Below are positions 35,198 to 44,075 of a stretch of 64,000 nucleotides of DNA, in pieces; the stretch's first letter is position 1, and every line of letters begins with the position of its first letter. The position numbers were made by a program, and so were the translations under genes. The DNA comes from Alcanivoracaceae bacterium (lineage in GTDB: Bacteria > Pseudomonadota > Gammaproteobacteria > Pseudomonadales > Alcanivoracaceae): assembly GCA_029212745.1 (NCBI GenBank), contig JARGOL010000002.1:408316-472315 (forward strand), read 5' to 3'. The notes below the pieces were generated by a model, which saw nothing but the letters and a program-made list of their open reading frames with translations, did no database searches and had not been told where the DNA came from.

Positions 35198-36577
35198 TCA
35201 GCCTTCCTTGATGGCGGTGGTGATATCAAGGATGGCCTGCTTGCCATCGCCGAACAGCATCAGGGTGTTGTCCTTGGCGAACAGCGGGTTGGGCAGGCCG
35301 GCAAAACCGGCAGACAGGGAGCGCTTGACCACGACAACGGTCTTGGCCTTGTCGACGTTAAGGATCGGCATGCCGTAAATGGGGCTGCCTTTGTCCTCAC
35401 GCGCCAGCGGGTTGGTCACGTCGTTGGCACCAATAACGATGGCCACGTCGGTCTGCTCAAAGGTCGGGTTGATGGTGTCCATGTCCTTGAGCTTGTCGTA
35501 GGACACCTCGGCTTCAGCCAGCAACACATTCATGTGGCCGGGCATGCGGCCCGCCACAGGGTGAATGGCGTACTCGACCTCTGAGCCGTTGGCCTCCAGC
35601 GAGTCCGCCAGGTCACGGACAGCATGCTGGGCCTGCGCCATGGCCATGCCAAAGCCGGGCACGATGACCACGCGCTGCGCGGTTTCCAGGATCATGGCCA
35701 CTTCGTCCGGGGACGAGGACTTCACCTTGCCAGCGTAGACCTCATCCGCGTCCATAGCCTCACCGGCCTCTGCCATGACACCAAACAGCACATTGGTCAG
35801 GGAGCGGTTCATGGCCTTACACATGATCTGCGTCAGGATCAGGCCGGACGCACCGACAAGGGAACCGGTGATGATCAGTGCGCTGTTGCCCATGACAAAA
35901 CCGGCTGCCGATGCGGCGATACCGGAATAGGAGTTGAGCAGGGCGATAACCACCGGCATGTCAGCACCGCCGATGGGCAGCACCAGGAACAGGCCGAGCA
36001 CGGCAGCGGCAGCCACCAGGCCCCAGAACACCATGTCATTGCCCGGCTGGTACACCATGTAGCCAATGGCACCGATGGAACCGGCCACCAGCAGGAAGTT
36101 GACGAACTTCATGCCCGGGAAGCCCATGGGTTTGCCGTCGATCAGCTCCTGCAGTTTGGCAAACGCCACCAGGGAGCCGGTCATGGTTACGGCACCAATC
36201 AGTACAGCCGCCCCGGTGGCGATGATGCCCACCAGGCCATCGACGCCTTTCAGGTACTCTGCGGAGGCAACCGCAAAGGACGCGCCGCCACCGAAGCCGT
36301 TCAGCAACGCCACCATTTGCGGCATGCTGGTCATCTGCACCCGGGTTGCCAACAGCGCGCCAACCACGGAGCCGACAATCACGCCAGCAATGATGACTTC
36401 GAAGGTCACGATCTTCTGGCTCAGCAGGGTCACCACACAGGCCACCAGCATGCCCATGGCAGCGAGCTGGTTACCGCGGACAGCGGTCTTCGGCTTGGTC
36501 AGGCCCTTGATGCCCAGAATAAACAGCGATGCCGCTACCAGGTAGGCAACATCGATCCACGCTTGAGAGATCTGCAT
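35198..36577 (-). CDS. pntB: Proton-translocating NAD(P) transhydrogenase subunit beta
   Basis: The 459-aa subunit contains eight or nine membrane helices (residues 1-~270), which carry most of the proton channel. The NADP-binding domain III (~290-459) includes IVPGFGMAMAQAQHAV and IGANDVTNPLAR. The enzyme uses the proton gradient to move hydride from NADH to NADP+. Length matches E. coli PntB (462). It is the last gene of a three-gene operon and lies 3 bp after the alpha-2 gene. Confidence 0.97.
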   Translation of the reverse strand: MQISQAWIDVAYLVAASLFILGIKGLTKPKTAVRGNQLAAMGMLVACVVTLLSQKIVTFEVIIAGVIVGSVVGALLATRVQMTSMPQMVALLNGFGGGASFAVASAEYLKGVDGLVGIIATGAAVLIGAVTMTGSLVAFAKLQELIDGKPMGFPGMKFVNFLLVAGSIGAIGYMVYQPGNDMVFWGLVAAAAVLGLFLVLPIGGADMPVVIALLNSYSGIAASAAGFVMGNSALIITGSLVGASGLILTQIMCKAMNRSLTNVLFGVMAEAGEAMDADEVYAGKVKSSSPDEVAMILETAQRVVIVPGFGMAMAQAQHAVRDLADSLEANGSEVEYAIHPVAGRMPGHMNVLLAEAEVSYDKLKDMDTINPTFEQTDVAIVIGANDVTNPLAREDKGSPIYGMPILNVDKAKTVVVVKRSLSAGFAGLPNPLFAKDNTLMLFGDGKQAILDITTAIKEG

Positions 36578-36580
36578 TGC

Positions 36581-36856
36581 TTACTTCCTCTTGAACATCG
36601 CCAGCATGCGGTTGGTGACCATGAAGCCGCCAACCACGTTGATTGTTGCCAGTACCACGGCCACGAAACCGAAGCCCTGTACCAGTTGGTTGTCACCGTG
36701 CCCGGCGGCGAGCAGGGCGCCCACCAGGGTGATGCCGGAGATGGCATTCGAGCCAGACATCAGCGGTGTGTGCAGTGTCGGGGGAACCTTGGTGATAAGC
36801 TCGAACCCCAGGAAGATGGCCAGGATGAACAAGGCCAGCATTGCGATGAATTCCAT
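36581..36856 (-). CDS. pntAb: NAD(P) transhydrogenase subunit alpha part 2 (membrane domain)
   Basis: This 91-aa protein corresponds to the C-terminal membrane part of E. coli PntA, encoded here as a separate gene. It has about three helices and the conserved PLMSGSNAISGITLVGALLA. The split alpha subunit is normal in Pseudomonas and alphaproteobacteria, so it is not a frameshift. It lies 11 bp after pntAa, with a separate ribosome site. Confidence 0.95.
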   Translation of the reverse strand: MEFIAMLALFILAIFLGFELITKVPPTLHTPLMSGSNAISGITLVGALLAAGHGDNQLVQGFGFVAVVLATINVVGGFMVTNRMLAMFKRK

Positions 36857-36867
36857 AGTGCGTCTCC

Positions 36868-38067
36868 TCAGGAGGCCTGTTCGTCAGCGTCTGCTTCCGG
36901 CTTCGCCAGCGGCTCGAGTTCCAGCAGCTCGCGCATGCGCGCCTGCGGCACATCACCGTTATGGGCAACGACGGTGTCCTGCACGATCTGGTCTTCGAAA
37001 TCCAGGTTCATCTGGCCTTCGTCGGTGATCAGCAGGGCAAGCAGGTTCTCGATGTTCTTGCCAAACATCTGGCTGGCGTGATGCGCCACACTGGACGGCA
37101 CGTTTTCGGGGCCCACAATGGTGACACCATGCTCGACAACCGTCTTGCCTTGCTGGGTCAGCTCGCAGTTGCCGCCACGCTCGGCCGCCAGATCAATGAT
37201 CACTGCGCCGGGCTTCATGGCCTTGACCATGTCTGCGGTCACCAGGATCGGCGACTTGGCGCCAGGTACGGCGGCGGTGGTGATCACTACGTCCATTTCC
37301 TTGATGACTTCTGTCATCAACTCGCGCTGGCGCTTGAGGAAATCTTCACCCTGCGCCTTGGCATAGCCGCCAGAGCCTTCTGCCGCTGATGTATCCAGGT
37401 CCAGTTCCACCGGCTTGGCGCCAACGGAAAGGATCTGCTCACGGGCCGCCGGGCGGACATCATAGGCCTCGACAATGGCGCCGAGTCGCTTGGCCGTGGC
37501 ACACGCCTGCAGGCCAGCCACACCCACGCCCATGATGAACACGCGCGAGGCATTGAGAGTGCCGGCAGCAGTCATGTTCATCGGGAACATGCGGTTGGAG
37601 GTGGCAGCGGCGGTGAGCACCGCCTTGTAACCCGCAATCATGGCCATGGAAGACAGGACATCCATGGCCTGGGCTCGGGTAATCCGGGGAACGAGCTCCA
37701 GTGCCACACCGGTGACCTTGTTGGCGGCCAGGGTGGATGCAAAGGAAGGATTGGCGAGCGGGTCCATCATGCCGATGACCACCTGGCCTTCATGATAGGC
37801 AGCCAGGTCCTGGTCGCCATTCTGGGTATTACTGCCCGGGGTCTGGACCTGGAGCAACACGTCAGCCTTGAACACCGCATCACGCTCGGCAATTTCAGCG
37901 CCAGCGTCCGTGTAGGCCGCATCTGGATAGCCCGCTGCCTCGCCGGCACCGGATTCAAGCAGGATCTTAAGGTCCTGCTTCTTCTTGAGTAGAGTTCCGA
38001 CGTTTGCCGGAGTCAGAGCCACCCGGGTTTCACCCGGACAGATCTCCTTGGGAACACCGATGATCAC
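36868..38067 (-). CDS. pntAa: NAD(P) transhydrogenase subunit alpha part 1 (NAD-binding)
   Basis: This 399-aa soluble domain I binds NAD(H) and shares ancestry with alanine dehydrogenase. Visible motifs are the start MIIGVPKEICPGETRVALTP, the NAD-loop segment FIMGVGVAGLQACATAKRLG (GxGxxG type) and TTAAVPGAKSPILVT. It is the first gene of the operon, with a recognisable promoter at 38182-38210. The next two genes encode the membrane parts. Confidence 0.96.
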   Translation of the reverse strand: MIIGVPKEICPGETRVALTPANVGTLLKKKQDLKILLESGAGEAAGYPDAAYTDAGAEIAERDAVFKADVLLQVQTPGSNTQNGDQDLAAYHEGQVVIGMMDPLANPSFASTLAANKVTGVALELVPRITRAQAMDVLSSMAMIAGYKAVLTAAATSNRMFPMNMTAAGTLNASRVFIMGVGVAGLQACATAKRLGAIVEAYDVRPAAREQILSVGAKPVELDLDTSAAEGSGGYAKAQGEDFLKRQRELMTEVIKEMDVVITTAAVPGAKSPILVTADMVKAMKPGAVIIDLAAERGGNCELTQQGKTVVEHGVTIVGPENVPSSVAHHASQMFGKNIENLLALLITDEGQMNLDFEDQIVQDTVVAHNGDVPQARMRELLELEPLAKPEADADEQAS

Positions 38068-38181
38068 CTGCGTTACCCCCGTTCTGGTTCGCTGGTTGGG
38101 CGCTTCAGGCCAGGATCGCTGGCCCGCGTTTTCATGGATGGCCGGAGGGTCTTGGGGACCCAGCCGGCCGGCAGGGTGCTA

Positions 38182-38253
38182 ACCTTATTGTGGAGTTGTC
38201 GACAACGCAAATAGGAATCGACTTTTGGGCCGATAAGCGGTCAATAATTGACC
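38182..38253 (-). promoter_or_regulatory. pnt promoter with two palindromes
   Basis: On the minus strand, TTGCGT (38205-38210) and TAAGGT (38182-38187) are 17 bases apart and form a plausible sigma-70 promoter ~110 bases before pntAa. A perfect 12-bp palindrome GTTGTCGACAAC (38195-38206) lies in the spacer and touches the -35. A second palindrome, GGTCAAT-A-ATTGACC (38239-38253), lies upstream near -70. These would suit a repressor and an activator or a cooperative repressor. Confidence 0.5.
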
Positions 38254-38260
38254 AAAACGG

Positions 38261-39703
38261 TCAGGTATTGGCCCCGTCTGCCGCGTTCAGCGCAGCCACC
38301 CGGGCCAGGTCCTCCTCCTCGTGCATGGGCAGGAAGGGCTCGAGGATAGTGTTGCCACGCACTTCGGCCTCGATCACATGCAGGAAGGTATAGGCCCCGA
38401 GCAGTTTGCGCGCCAGGAAGATGAATTCCTTGGGCGGCACATCAAAGTGCACGGAAAGGGCGTTGCGACTGGCACGTGCCACCATCCGCGATGGCAGGTC
38501 GCTCGCCCCCCAGAGATATTCACCCCGTTCGTTGAGCACATGGTCCGGGGGCGGGAAGCGCTCGGGGTCCTGCAGCACCTCTACCGCCTCGAAGCACATG
38601 CTGGCGAAATCATCCAGCAGCCGGCCGGGCGTGCCACGGGACAGAAACCCGAGGGCATGCAGGGCAGCCACAATCCGGTCACGGTCATGGTGCCAGGCGC
38701 CGCGGATCATCTCGCGCCCGGGACCAAGGGTGTCATTGTCGAAGTCACGAATGGCGCCGAAATCCAGCAACACAATCTGGTCCTGGCGGTGGTCAGGGTC
38801 GATACGCAGCAGGTAATTGCCGAAATTGGGGTCGGTCTGCATCTTGTTCCATTCGAAAACCTCACGGCAGCACAGCTCCATGATGGCGCGGCCGATGAAA
38901 TTACGCCGCTCCTGGCTCAGCTCGATCACGGCCGGGTCGGATACGCCGATACCGTGCTCGAAAGACATGCAGAGAATGTTCTGGGTGCAGTATTCGGGCA
39001 CCACCTCCGGCACCACAAAACGCGGGTCATCCGCCAGTGCTTCGCGGAAATGCCGGGTAGTGGCGGCTTCCAGGTCATAGTCCACTTCCCGGGCCAGCAT
39101 GGCGCGCACTTCGTCGAGCCACTCATTGAACTGTTCCGTAATAGGCACCAGGCGGCTCACCCGCAGCAGCTGGACAATGGCGCGAAGGTCGGAATCGATG
39201 GCGTCGGCCACGCCCGGATACTGGATTTTCAGCACCAGCTCACGGCCATCGCTCTTGCGCACGGCGCGGTGAACCTGTCCCAGGGACGCAGCGCCCAGCG
39301 GCTCGTGGTCAACCTCCAGCTCGGCCAGCCGGATTTCCCCCAGTTGCCGGCGCAGGTGTTTTTCAATCGTGTCCCAGTGCAACGCGGTGGTGCTGTTCTC
39401 CAGCGTGTGCAGGGCGGCGGTGACCTCCTCGGGCAAAAAGTGCTCGCCAAACAGGGCCATCATCTGGCCGATCTTCACCACGGACCCTTTCAGCTTGCCC
39501 AGTTCCCGCGCCAGCTCCATGGCTTGCCCGGACAGGATTTCCTTGCGCCGCCGCTGGCGATCTTCTGGTGAAGAAAACAGCGTGCCCGCCGTCAGGGTGG
39601 CGTAGCGCGCTCCCGCCATGAACCCGGCGCGGGCCATGGAAAAACGACGTTCGAGGGATCCGGTCTTGACGCGCTTGACGGTTTTACGGCTCATGAACTG
39701 CAT
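38261..39703 (-). CDS. ABC1/AarF-UbiB family atypical kinase
   Basis: The 480-aa protein has the ABC1 kinase-like fold: the KxGQ motif (KLKGSVVKIGQMMAL), the Ala-rich loop PLGAASLGQVHRAV that replaces the normal Gly loop, the ATP lysine in LVLKIQYPG, and the metal-binding NFGNYLL and DFG (VLLDFGAIRDF). Family members (UbiB, COQ8) support ubiquinone biosynthesis or lipid handling. This one lacks the two C-terminal membrane helices of true UbiB and is shorter than the usual ~540 residues, so it is probably a paralogue. The start is uncertain: 39703 (MQFMSRKT) or 39694 (MSRKT). Confidence 0.85.
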   Translation of the reverse strand: MQFMSRKTVKRVKTGSLERRFSMARAGFMAGARYATLTAGTLFSSPEDRQRRRKEILSGQAMELARELGKLKGSVVKIGQMMALFGEHFLPEEVTAALHTLENSTTALHWDTIEKHLRRQLGEIRLAELEVDHEPLGAASLGQVHRAVRKSDGRELVLKIQYPGVADAIDSDLRAIVQLLRVSRLVPITEQFNEWLDEVRAMLAREVDYDLEAATTRHFREALADDPRFVVPEVVPEYCTQNILCMSFEHGIGVSDPAVIELSQERRNFIGRAIMELCCREVFEWNKMQTDPNFGNYLLRIDPDHRQDQIVLLDFGAIRDFDNDTLGPGREMIRGAWHHDRDRIVAALHALGFLSRGTPGRLLDDFASMCFEAVEVLQDPERFPPPDHVLNERGEYLWGASDLPSRMVARASRNALSVHFDVPPKEFIFLARKLLGAYTFLHVIEAEVRGNTILEPFLPMHEEEDLARVAALNAADGANT

Positions 39704-39758
39704 TGCCAGTAGCTGCGGGGAGGGGCATTCTAGCCGAAATTTACCGGGGAGGGGGCCC

Positions 39759-40520
39759 ATGGCCGACAACTGGATACTGCTGCGTGGCCTGATTCGCGAA
39801 AGCCGGCACTGGGAAGACTTTGTGCAGACATTCCAGGCCCGGTTTCCGGGCGACACTGTCATCGCCGTGGACCTGCCCGGCAATGGCACACGCTGGCAGG
39901 AGCGCAGCCCCGCCTGTATCGAGGACATGGTGGCCAGCCTGCGCACATCCCTCAGTGACAGGGGGCTGCAGCCGCCCTTCAATGTGCTGGCCCTGTCCCT
40001 GGGCGCGATGACGGCGATCAGCTGGCTCAATGATTACCCCGGGGAAGTGGGCCGGGCGGTCTTGCTGAATACCAGCGTGGCGCGCTTCAGTCCCTTCTGG
40101 CAGCGCCTGCAGGCTGCCAATTACTGGCGCATTCTCCGTCACGGCCTGTTTGCCCGCACGGCGTTGCGCAAGGAGCAGATGATTCTGTCCATCACCAGCA
40201 ACCTGCGCACCGAAACGGAGCGCGCACAAATCGCAGCGCGCTGGGCGGGATATGCGTCTGAACGGCCGGTGAGCCGGGGCAACGCCCTGCGCCAGATTGT
40301 TGCGGCGGCGCGCTTCAGCGCGCCTGCAACGCTGCCCGCCACAGTGCCGGTGCTGGTGCTCAACGGCGGCGGCGACCGGCTGGTGTCGCCGGCGTGCTCT
40401 GCCGCCCTGGCCAGTGGCTGGGGCCTGCCCATGTCTGTACATCCCCGGGCCGGTCATGACCTCACCCTGGATGACGGCCCGTGGGCGGCTGATCAGGTCA
40501 GGCAGTGGATGACGCCCTGA
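39759..40520 (+). CDS. Alpha/beta hydrolase
   Basis: The 253-aa protein matches the alpha/beta hydrolase fold. The oxyanion strand is LLRGLIRESRHW, the nucleophile Ser is in VLALSLGAMTA (ALSLG in place of the usual GxSxG), the acid is in LVLNGGGDRLVSP and the His is in RAGHDLTLD. The start is ATG 39759 behind a GGGGAGGGG ribosome site; longer readings into the divergent ABC1 gene are not supported. It is divergent from the ABC1-family gene. The substrate is unknown. Confidence 0.82.
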   Translation: MADNWILLRGLIRESRHWEDFVQTFQARFPGDTVIAVDLPGNGTRWQERSPACIEDMVASLRTSLSDRGLQPPFNVLALSLGAMTAISWLNDYPGEVGRAVLLNTSVARFSPFWQRLQAANYWRILRHGLFARTALRKEQMILSITSNLRTETERAQIAARWAGYASERPVSRGNALRQIVAAARFSAPATLPATVPVLVLNGGGDRLVSPACSAALASGWGLPMSVHPRAGHDLTLDDGPWAADQVRQWMTP

Positions 40521-40530
40521 CACGGCAGCC

Positions 40531-40583
40531 TTGACCGGTCCCGCCGTGCGGGGTAAGTTCTTCAGAACTGGCGAGTTCTGAAG
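40531..40583 (+). promoter_or_regulatory. Promoter plus 24-bp palindromic operator of the DUF2236 gene
   Basis: TTGACC (40531-40536) and TAAGTT (40554-40559) are exactly 17 bases apart. The next base begins a perfect inverted repeat, CTTCAGAACT - GGCG - AGTTCTGAAG (40560-40583), which covers the predicted start of transcription. This is the usual placement of a TetR-type operator, although an RNA hairpin in the leader is also possible. Confidence 0.6.
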
Positions 40584-40639
40584 CCTTCCGGGCACGTTCC
40601 CGCCAACGTCCCATCCACAACAACAAGAAGGGCATCCCG

Positions 40640-41785
40640 ATGGCAACGCCTGAAGAGCTTGCGCGCATGGAAGCGGGCCCCCAGACCCCCAGCGAGATTA
40701 TCTGGTTCGACCGCTACTCCCACGCCAACCTGCAGAAGTGGCGCCGGGTCCAGGACCCCGAGGCGGATGCCTGCACTGCCGAAATGGCCTTTACCCGGCC
40801 CACCGGCCTGCTCACGGAAGTGGAACGCCGGGCACGGGAGGAGGGCGGCGTGTTCCAGGCGTTCCTGGATCACTGCTATCAGGTGCCGGAATGGGTGGAT
40901 TTCGACATGATGGAGCTGGGCATCCGCATGTACCGGCGCCACAGCGTCCTGCAGGGGCTGGTACTGATGTGTTCCAGCCTGGTGGAGGGCTACGCCCACA
41001 ACAAGCCGGCGCAGGTACTGGTGTCCACCGGCCGGCTGCAGAAGGACGTCAGCCGGCGCATTTACGAGACCGGCCAGATGCTGCACAACATGGTGGGGCC
41101 CGACGGCATCCGTCCTGGCAGCGTCGGCCATCGCACCCTGATGGAGGTGCGCCTGTTGCACTCCGCCGTGCGCCAGTTCCTGGCCCGGGACCCGTCCCGG
41201 TTCGATGTGGAAAAGTACGACCTGCCGATCAACCAGGAAGACATGGCCGGCACGGTGCTGGAGTTTGATTTCATGGTGGTGCGTGGCATGAAGCGACTGG
41301 GGGTTCACATCACCCGGGAACAGCACGAAGCCATGCATTACCTCTGGCGCTACGCAGGCTATGTGCTGGGCGTCCGTGAAGAGCTGCTGACAACCACGCT
41401 GGAAGAGCAGCAGGTGCTGGCCTTGCAACTGACCACGCACCTCTACAATCCCACCCGGGATAGCGAGGCACTGGCCAAGGCCCTGCTGCGTGACATGTCC
41501 AACAAGCCACCGTTCCACCTTCCCTATGAGGGATTGCTGGCCCTGAGTCGCTACCTGATTGGCGACACGGTGGCCGACGACCTGAATATCAACAGCACCA
41601 TGCCGGCGGCCGTGGCGGTGCAGATGATCAAGGGACTGACCAGCACGGTCAGTCGCGTCACACCGTTTTTGCCGGATGCGGTATTGCGGCGAATGGAGAG
41701 CCTCAATTTCGAGATTGGTCGGCGGACGCTGTCAGCTGGCCTGGGGGACAATCCGGCCAACTGGGGCTTCAAGGCCATGGCGTAA
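40640..41785 (+). CDS. DUF2236 (MpaB/Lcp-like) putative haem oxygenase
   Basis: The 381-aa all-helical protein has the DUF2236 pattern, the family of the latex-clearing protein Lcp and the ER oxygenase MpaB. The segment GHRTLMEVRLLHSAVRQFL (H174 in RLLHSAVR) corresponds to the region that holds the axial haem histidine in Lcp. YAGYVLGVREELL is a second conserved block. No signal peptide is apparent, so it is probably cytoplasmic, unlike secreted Lcp. Such genes are numerous in hydrocarbon-degrading marine bacteria. The substrate is unknown. It has its own promoter with a palindromic operator and its own terminator, so it is a regulated single-gene unit. Confidence 0.78.
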   Translation: MATPEELARMEAGPQTPSEIIWFDRYSHANLQKWRRVQDPEADACTAEMAFTRPTGLLTEVERRAREEGGVFQAFLDHCYQVPEWVDFDMMELGIRMYRRHSVLQGLVLMCSSLVEGYAHNKPAQVLVSTGRLQKDVSRRIYETGQMLHNMVGPDGIRPGSVGHRTLMEVRLLHSAVRQFLARDPSRFDVEKYDLPINQEDMAGTVLEFDFMVVRGMKRLGVHITREQHEAMHYLWRYAGYVLGVREELLTTTLEEQQVLALQLTTHLYNPTRDSEALAKALLRDMSNKPPFHLPYEGLLALSRYLIGDTVADDLNINSTMPAAVAVQMIKGLTSTVSRVTPFLPDAVLRRMESLNFEIGRRTLSAGLGDNPANWGFKAMA

Positions 41786-41786
41786 C

Positions 41787-41815
41787 AAAAAAAGGCCGCA
41801 TTAGCGGCCTTTTTC
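41787..41815. terminator. Bidirectional terminator between DUF2236 and prc genes
   Basis: AAAGGCCGC (41791-41799), loop ATTA and GCGGCCTTT form a strong stem, with an A-run before and a T-run after. It can serve both convergent genes. Confidence 0.9.
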
Positions 41816-41834
41816 CTGATGATCCCGAGTGGGG

Positions 41835-43970
41835 CTAGAAGCTGCCGGCCACCGGGGTCTTGTCTTCCCGTTCCAGGGCCAGGGCTTCACTGCTTGTCGA
41901 TGTTGCCAGGCCAATCAGGTCAGCCAGGACCTCGCCAGTTTCCTCGAGGTAGGGGTCCGGCCGGTCGTCATCTTCACCTGCCACCCGGGCCGCGACCCGT
42001 TCTTCTTCCAGCTCCTTCAATCGCGCCATGGACGCCAGCGGTTTCTCGCCGCGTGCCGCACGCAGGCGATTCTCGATGGCCAGACGCTGCTCTTCAAAGG
42101 TGTCCTGCACCGCCTTGCGCGCGGCAAGTCGCAGCGGCAGCGCCTTGCGCTGACGTTGTTCCGCGGCCAGTGCCAGCTGTTCGCGCACGTAGTCGAACTC
42201 CGGGTTGTCATCAATCCGGTCATGGTGACGCTTGGTCAGGGTCTCGATGTACGGCGAAAGATCCGCCATCGGCGAGAACCGGGCGGCACGAATCTGGTCC
42301 CAGGGCAGGGCGTTCGGCAGGGCGCTTTCGCCGATCTCTTCCTTGTTGACCAAAAACGGCATGGTGATGTCAGGAATGATGCCGCGATGCTGGTTACTGG
42401 CACCGGACACCCGATAGAACTTGGCCTGGGTCATTTTCAGCTGGCCATGGTCCAGGGACATGAGCGTTTGTACCGTGCCCTTGCCGAAGGTGTCGTCGCC
42501 CACGATCAGCGCCCGCCCGTAATCCTGCATGGCGCCGGCAAAGATCTCGGACGCAGAGGCGCTGTAACGATTGACCATTACCGCCATGGGTCCGTTGTAG
42601 AGCGTGCCGGGGTACTGGTCCGGCAGCACCGAGACCTCACCGTTGGCATCACGTACCTGCACGGTGGGGCCATGGGCAATAAACAGGGATACCAGCTGGG
42701 TGGCCTCCTGCAGGGAGCCGCCACCGTTATCACGCAGGTCGATGATCATGCCGTCCACATCCTCGCGGTGCAGGCTCATGATCAGCCGGGCAACGTCCCG
42801 CGTGGTGCTGGTGTAATCCGGGTCGCCGGCGTGGTAGGCGTCGAAATCGATATAGAACGCCGGAATGGTGATGACTCCCAGGCGCAGGGTTTCCTCGCCA
42901 CGCGGCACTTCGATGATCTTGCTCTGGGCGGCCTGGTCTTCCAGCACCACCCGGTTGCGTTCGATGCTGATGGTGCGCGTCTTGTGCTCGCTGGCGCTGT
43001 CAGAGGGAATGATTTCCAGGCGAACCACAGTGCCCTTGGGGCCACGGATAAGGTTGACCACCTCGTCCAGGCGCCAGCCGATGATATTGACCATGTCCTC
43101 GTCACCCTGGGCGACGCCGACAATGCGATCAGCCGGTTGCACCTTGCCGCTCTTTGCCGCCGGGCCGCCGGGCACCAGGCGCACCACCTTGGTGTACTCT
43201 TCTTCCGCCTGCAGGACAGCACCAATGCCCTCCAGGGAGCGGCTCATACTGATGGAGAAGTTTTCCGAATTGTGAGGCGTAAAGTAGGTGGTATGCGGGT
43301 CGAACGTCTCTGTCAGGGCGTTGATGTAGACCTGGAACACGTCCTCGGGCGTATTCTGTTCCAGTCGCGTGATCTGGCTGCTGTAACGGCGCTTGAGCCC
43401 GTCGACAATGTCGTCGTCAGATTCGCCATCCAGGCGCTGGACCAGCACCGCATCTTCCAGTCGTTGGCGCCACAGGTCATTGGCATGGGCCTGGTCTTCG
43501 GGCCAGGCTGCATCAGAGCGGTCCAGCACCAGCGACTCATCATCTTCCAGGTCAAGCTCATCAATGCCCGCCTCAATCAGGCTGTTGACGTAACTCATGC
43601 GCTCGTGAACGCGCTGCTGGTAGACGTCATAAATGGCATAGCCTGCCGTCAGGTTGCCATCTTCAAGCTGGTCATCCAGCTTGTGACGCCAGCGGGCAAA
43701 CCGGTCGATGTCGTCCTGGACAAAGTACAGCCGGTTGGGGTCAAGCGCATCCAGGTAGCGGGCCAGCAGGGTCTCTGACAGATCGTTGTTGAGCGACACG
43801 GACCGGTAGTGCTGGCCCAGTCGCCGCAGGATTTCCTCTGCGGTATGCTCGTGGACAGAGTCGGGCGCCAGCTCGGTGTCACTCGGTTTGGCGGAGCTGC
43901 TGGTTGACCAGCAGCCGGCCAGTCCGAACAACAAACCGGCGGTGACGGCGGCAAAGGCAAACCTGTGCAT
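41835..43970 (-). CDS. prc: Tail-specific (carboxy-terminal processing) protease Prc, lipoprotein form
   Basis: The 711-aa protease cuts C-terminal tails of periplasmic and lipoprotein substrates and controls peptidoglycan hydrolase turnover. The start at 43970 gives a lipoprotein signal (MHRFAFAAVTAGLLFGLAGC). An N-terminal TSP domain, a PDZ domain (~240-330, VRLVPGGPAAKSGKVQPADRI) and the S41 catalytic domain follow. The S-D-K set is S472, D483 and K497 (SASASEIFAG, QDYG, FGKGTVQT), with spacing as in E. coli Prc. A C-terminal DUF3340-type helical domain ends the protein. E. coli Prc is soluble, so a lipid anchor is a difference. A longer start at 44048 lacks support. Confidence 0.94.
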   Translation of the reverse strand: MHRFAFAAVTAGLLFGLAGCWSTSSSAKPSDTELAPDSVHEHTAEEILRRLGQHYRSVSLNNDLSETLLARYLDALDPNRLYFVQDDIDRFARWRHKLDDQLEDGNLTAGYAIYDVYQQRVHERMSYVNSLIEAGIDELDLEDDESLVLDRSDAAWPEDQAHANDLWRQRLEDAVLVQRLDGESDDDIVDGLKRRYSSQITRLEQNTPEDVFQVYINALTETFDPHTTYFTPHNSENFSISMSRSLEGIGAVLQAEEEYTKVVRLVPGGPAAKSGKVQPADRIVGVAQGDEDMVNIIGWRLDEVVNLIRGPKGTVVRLEIIPSDSASEHKTRTISIERNRVVLEDQAAQSKIIEVPRGEETLRLGVITIPAFYIDFDAYHAGDPDYTSTTRDVARLIMSLHREDVDGMIIDLRDNGGGSLQEATQLVSLFIAHGPTVQVRDANGEVSVLPDQYPGTLYNGPMAVMVNRYSASASEIFAGAMQDYGRALIVGDDTFGKGTVQTLMSLDHGQLKMTQAKFYRVSGASNQHRGIIPDITMPFLVNKEEIGESALPNALPWDQIRAARFSPMADLSPYIETLTKRHHDRIDDNPEFDYVREQLALAAEQRQRKALPLRLAARKAVQDTFEEQRLAIENRLRAARGEKPLASMARLKELEEERVAARVAGEDDDRPDPYLEETGEVLADLIGLATSTSSEALALEREDKTPVAGSF

Positions 43971-44075
43971 GCGGGGCAAATATTTCAACGTCAACTTCCT
44001 GCTTCTATCAGACTGTCTCCAGTATAGACATTCGGCGCCAGATTGCATGACGGATAATGCCGGCGGGAGACGTCA

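Noticed and set aside
35624..37081. 485-codon open frame antisense to pntB and pntA
   Set aside because: His/Gly/Gln-rich shadow across three well-supported genes.
36581..38067. Frameshifted pntA
   Set aside because: The two alpha parts have separate starts and ribosome sites and the split is normal in Pseudomonas-type transhydrogenases.
41829..43778. 649-codon open frame antisense to prc
   Set aside because: Covers the catalytic domain of Prc on the other strand; no start signal or domain.
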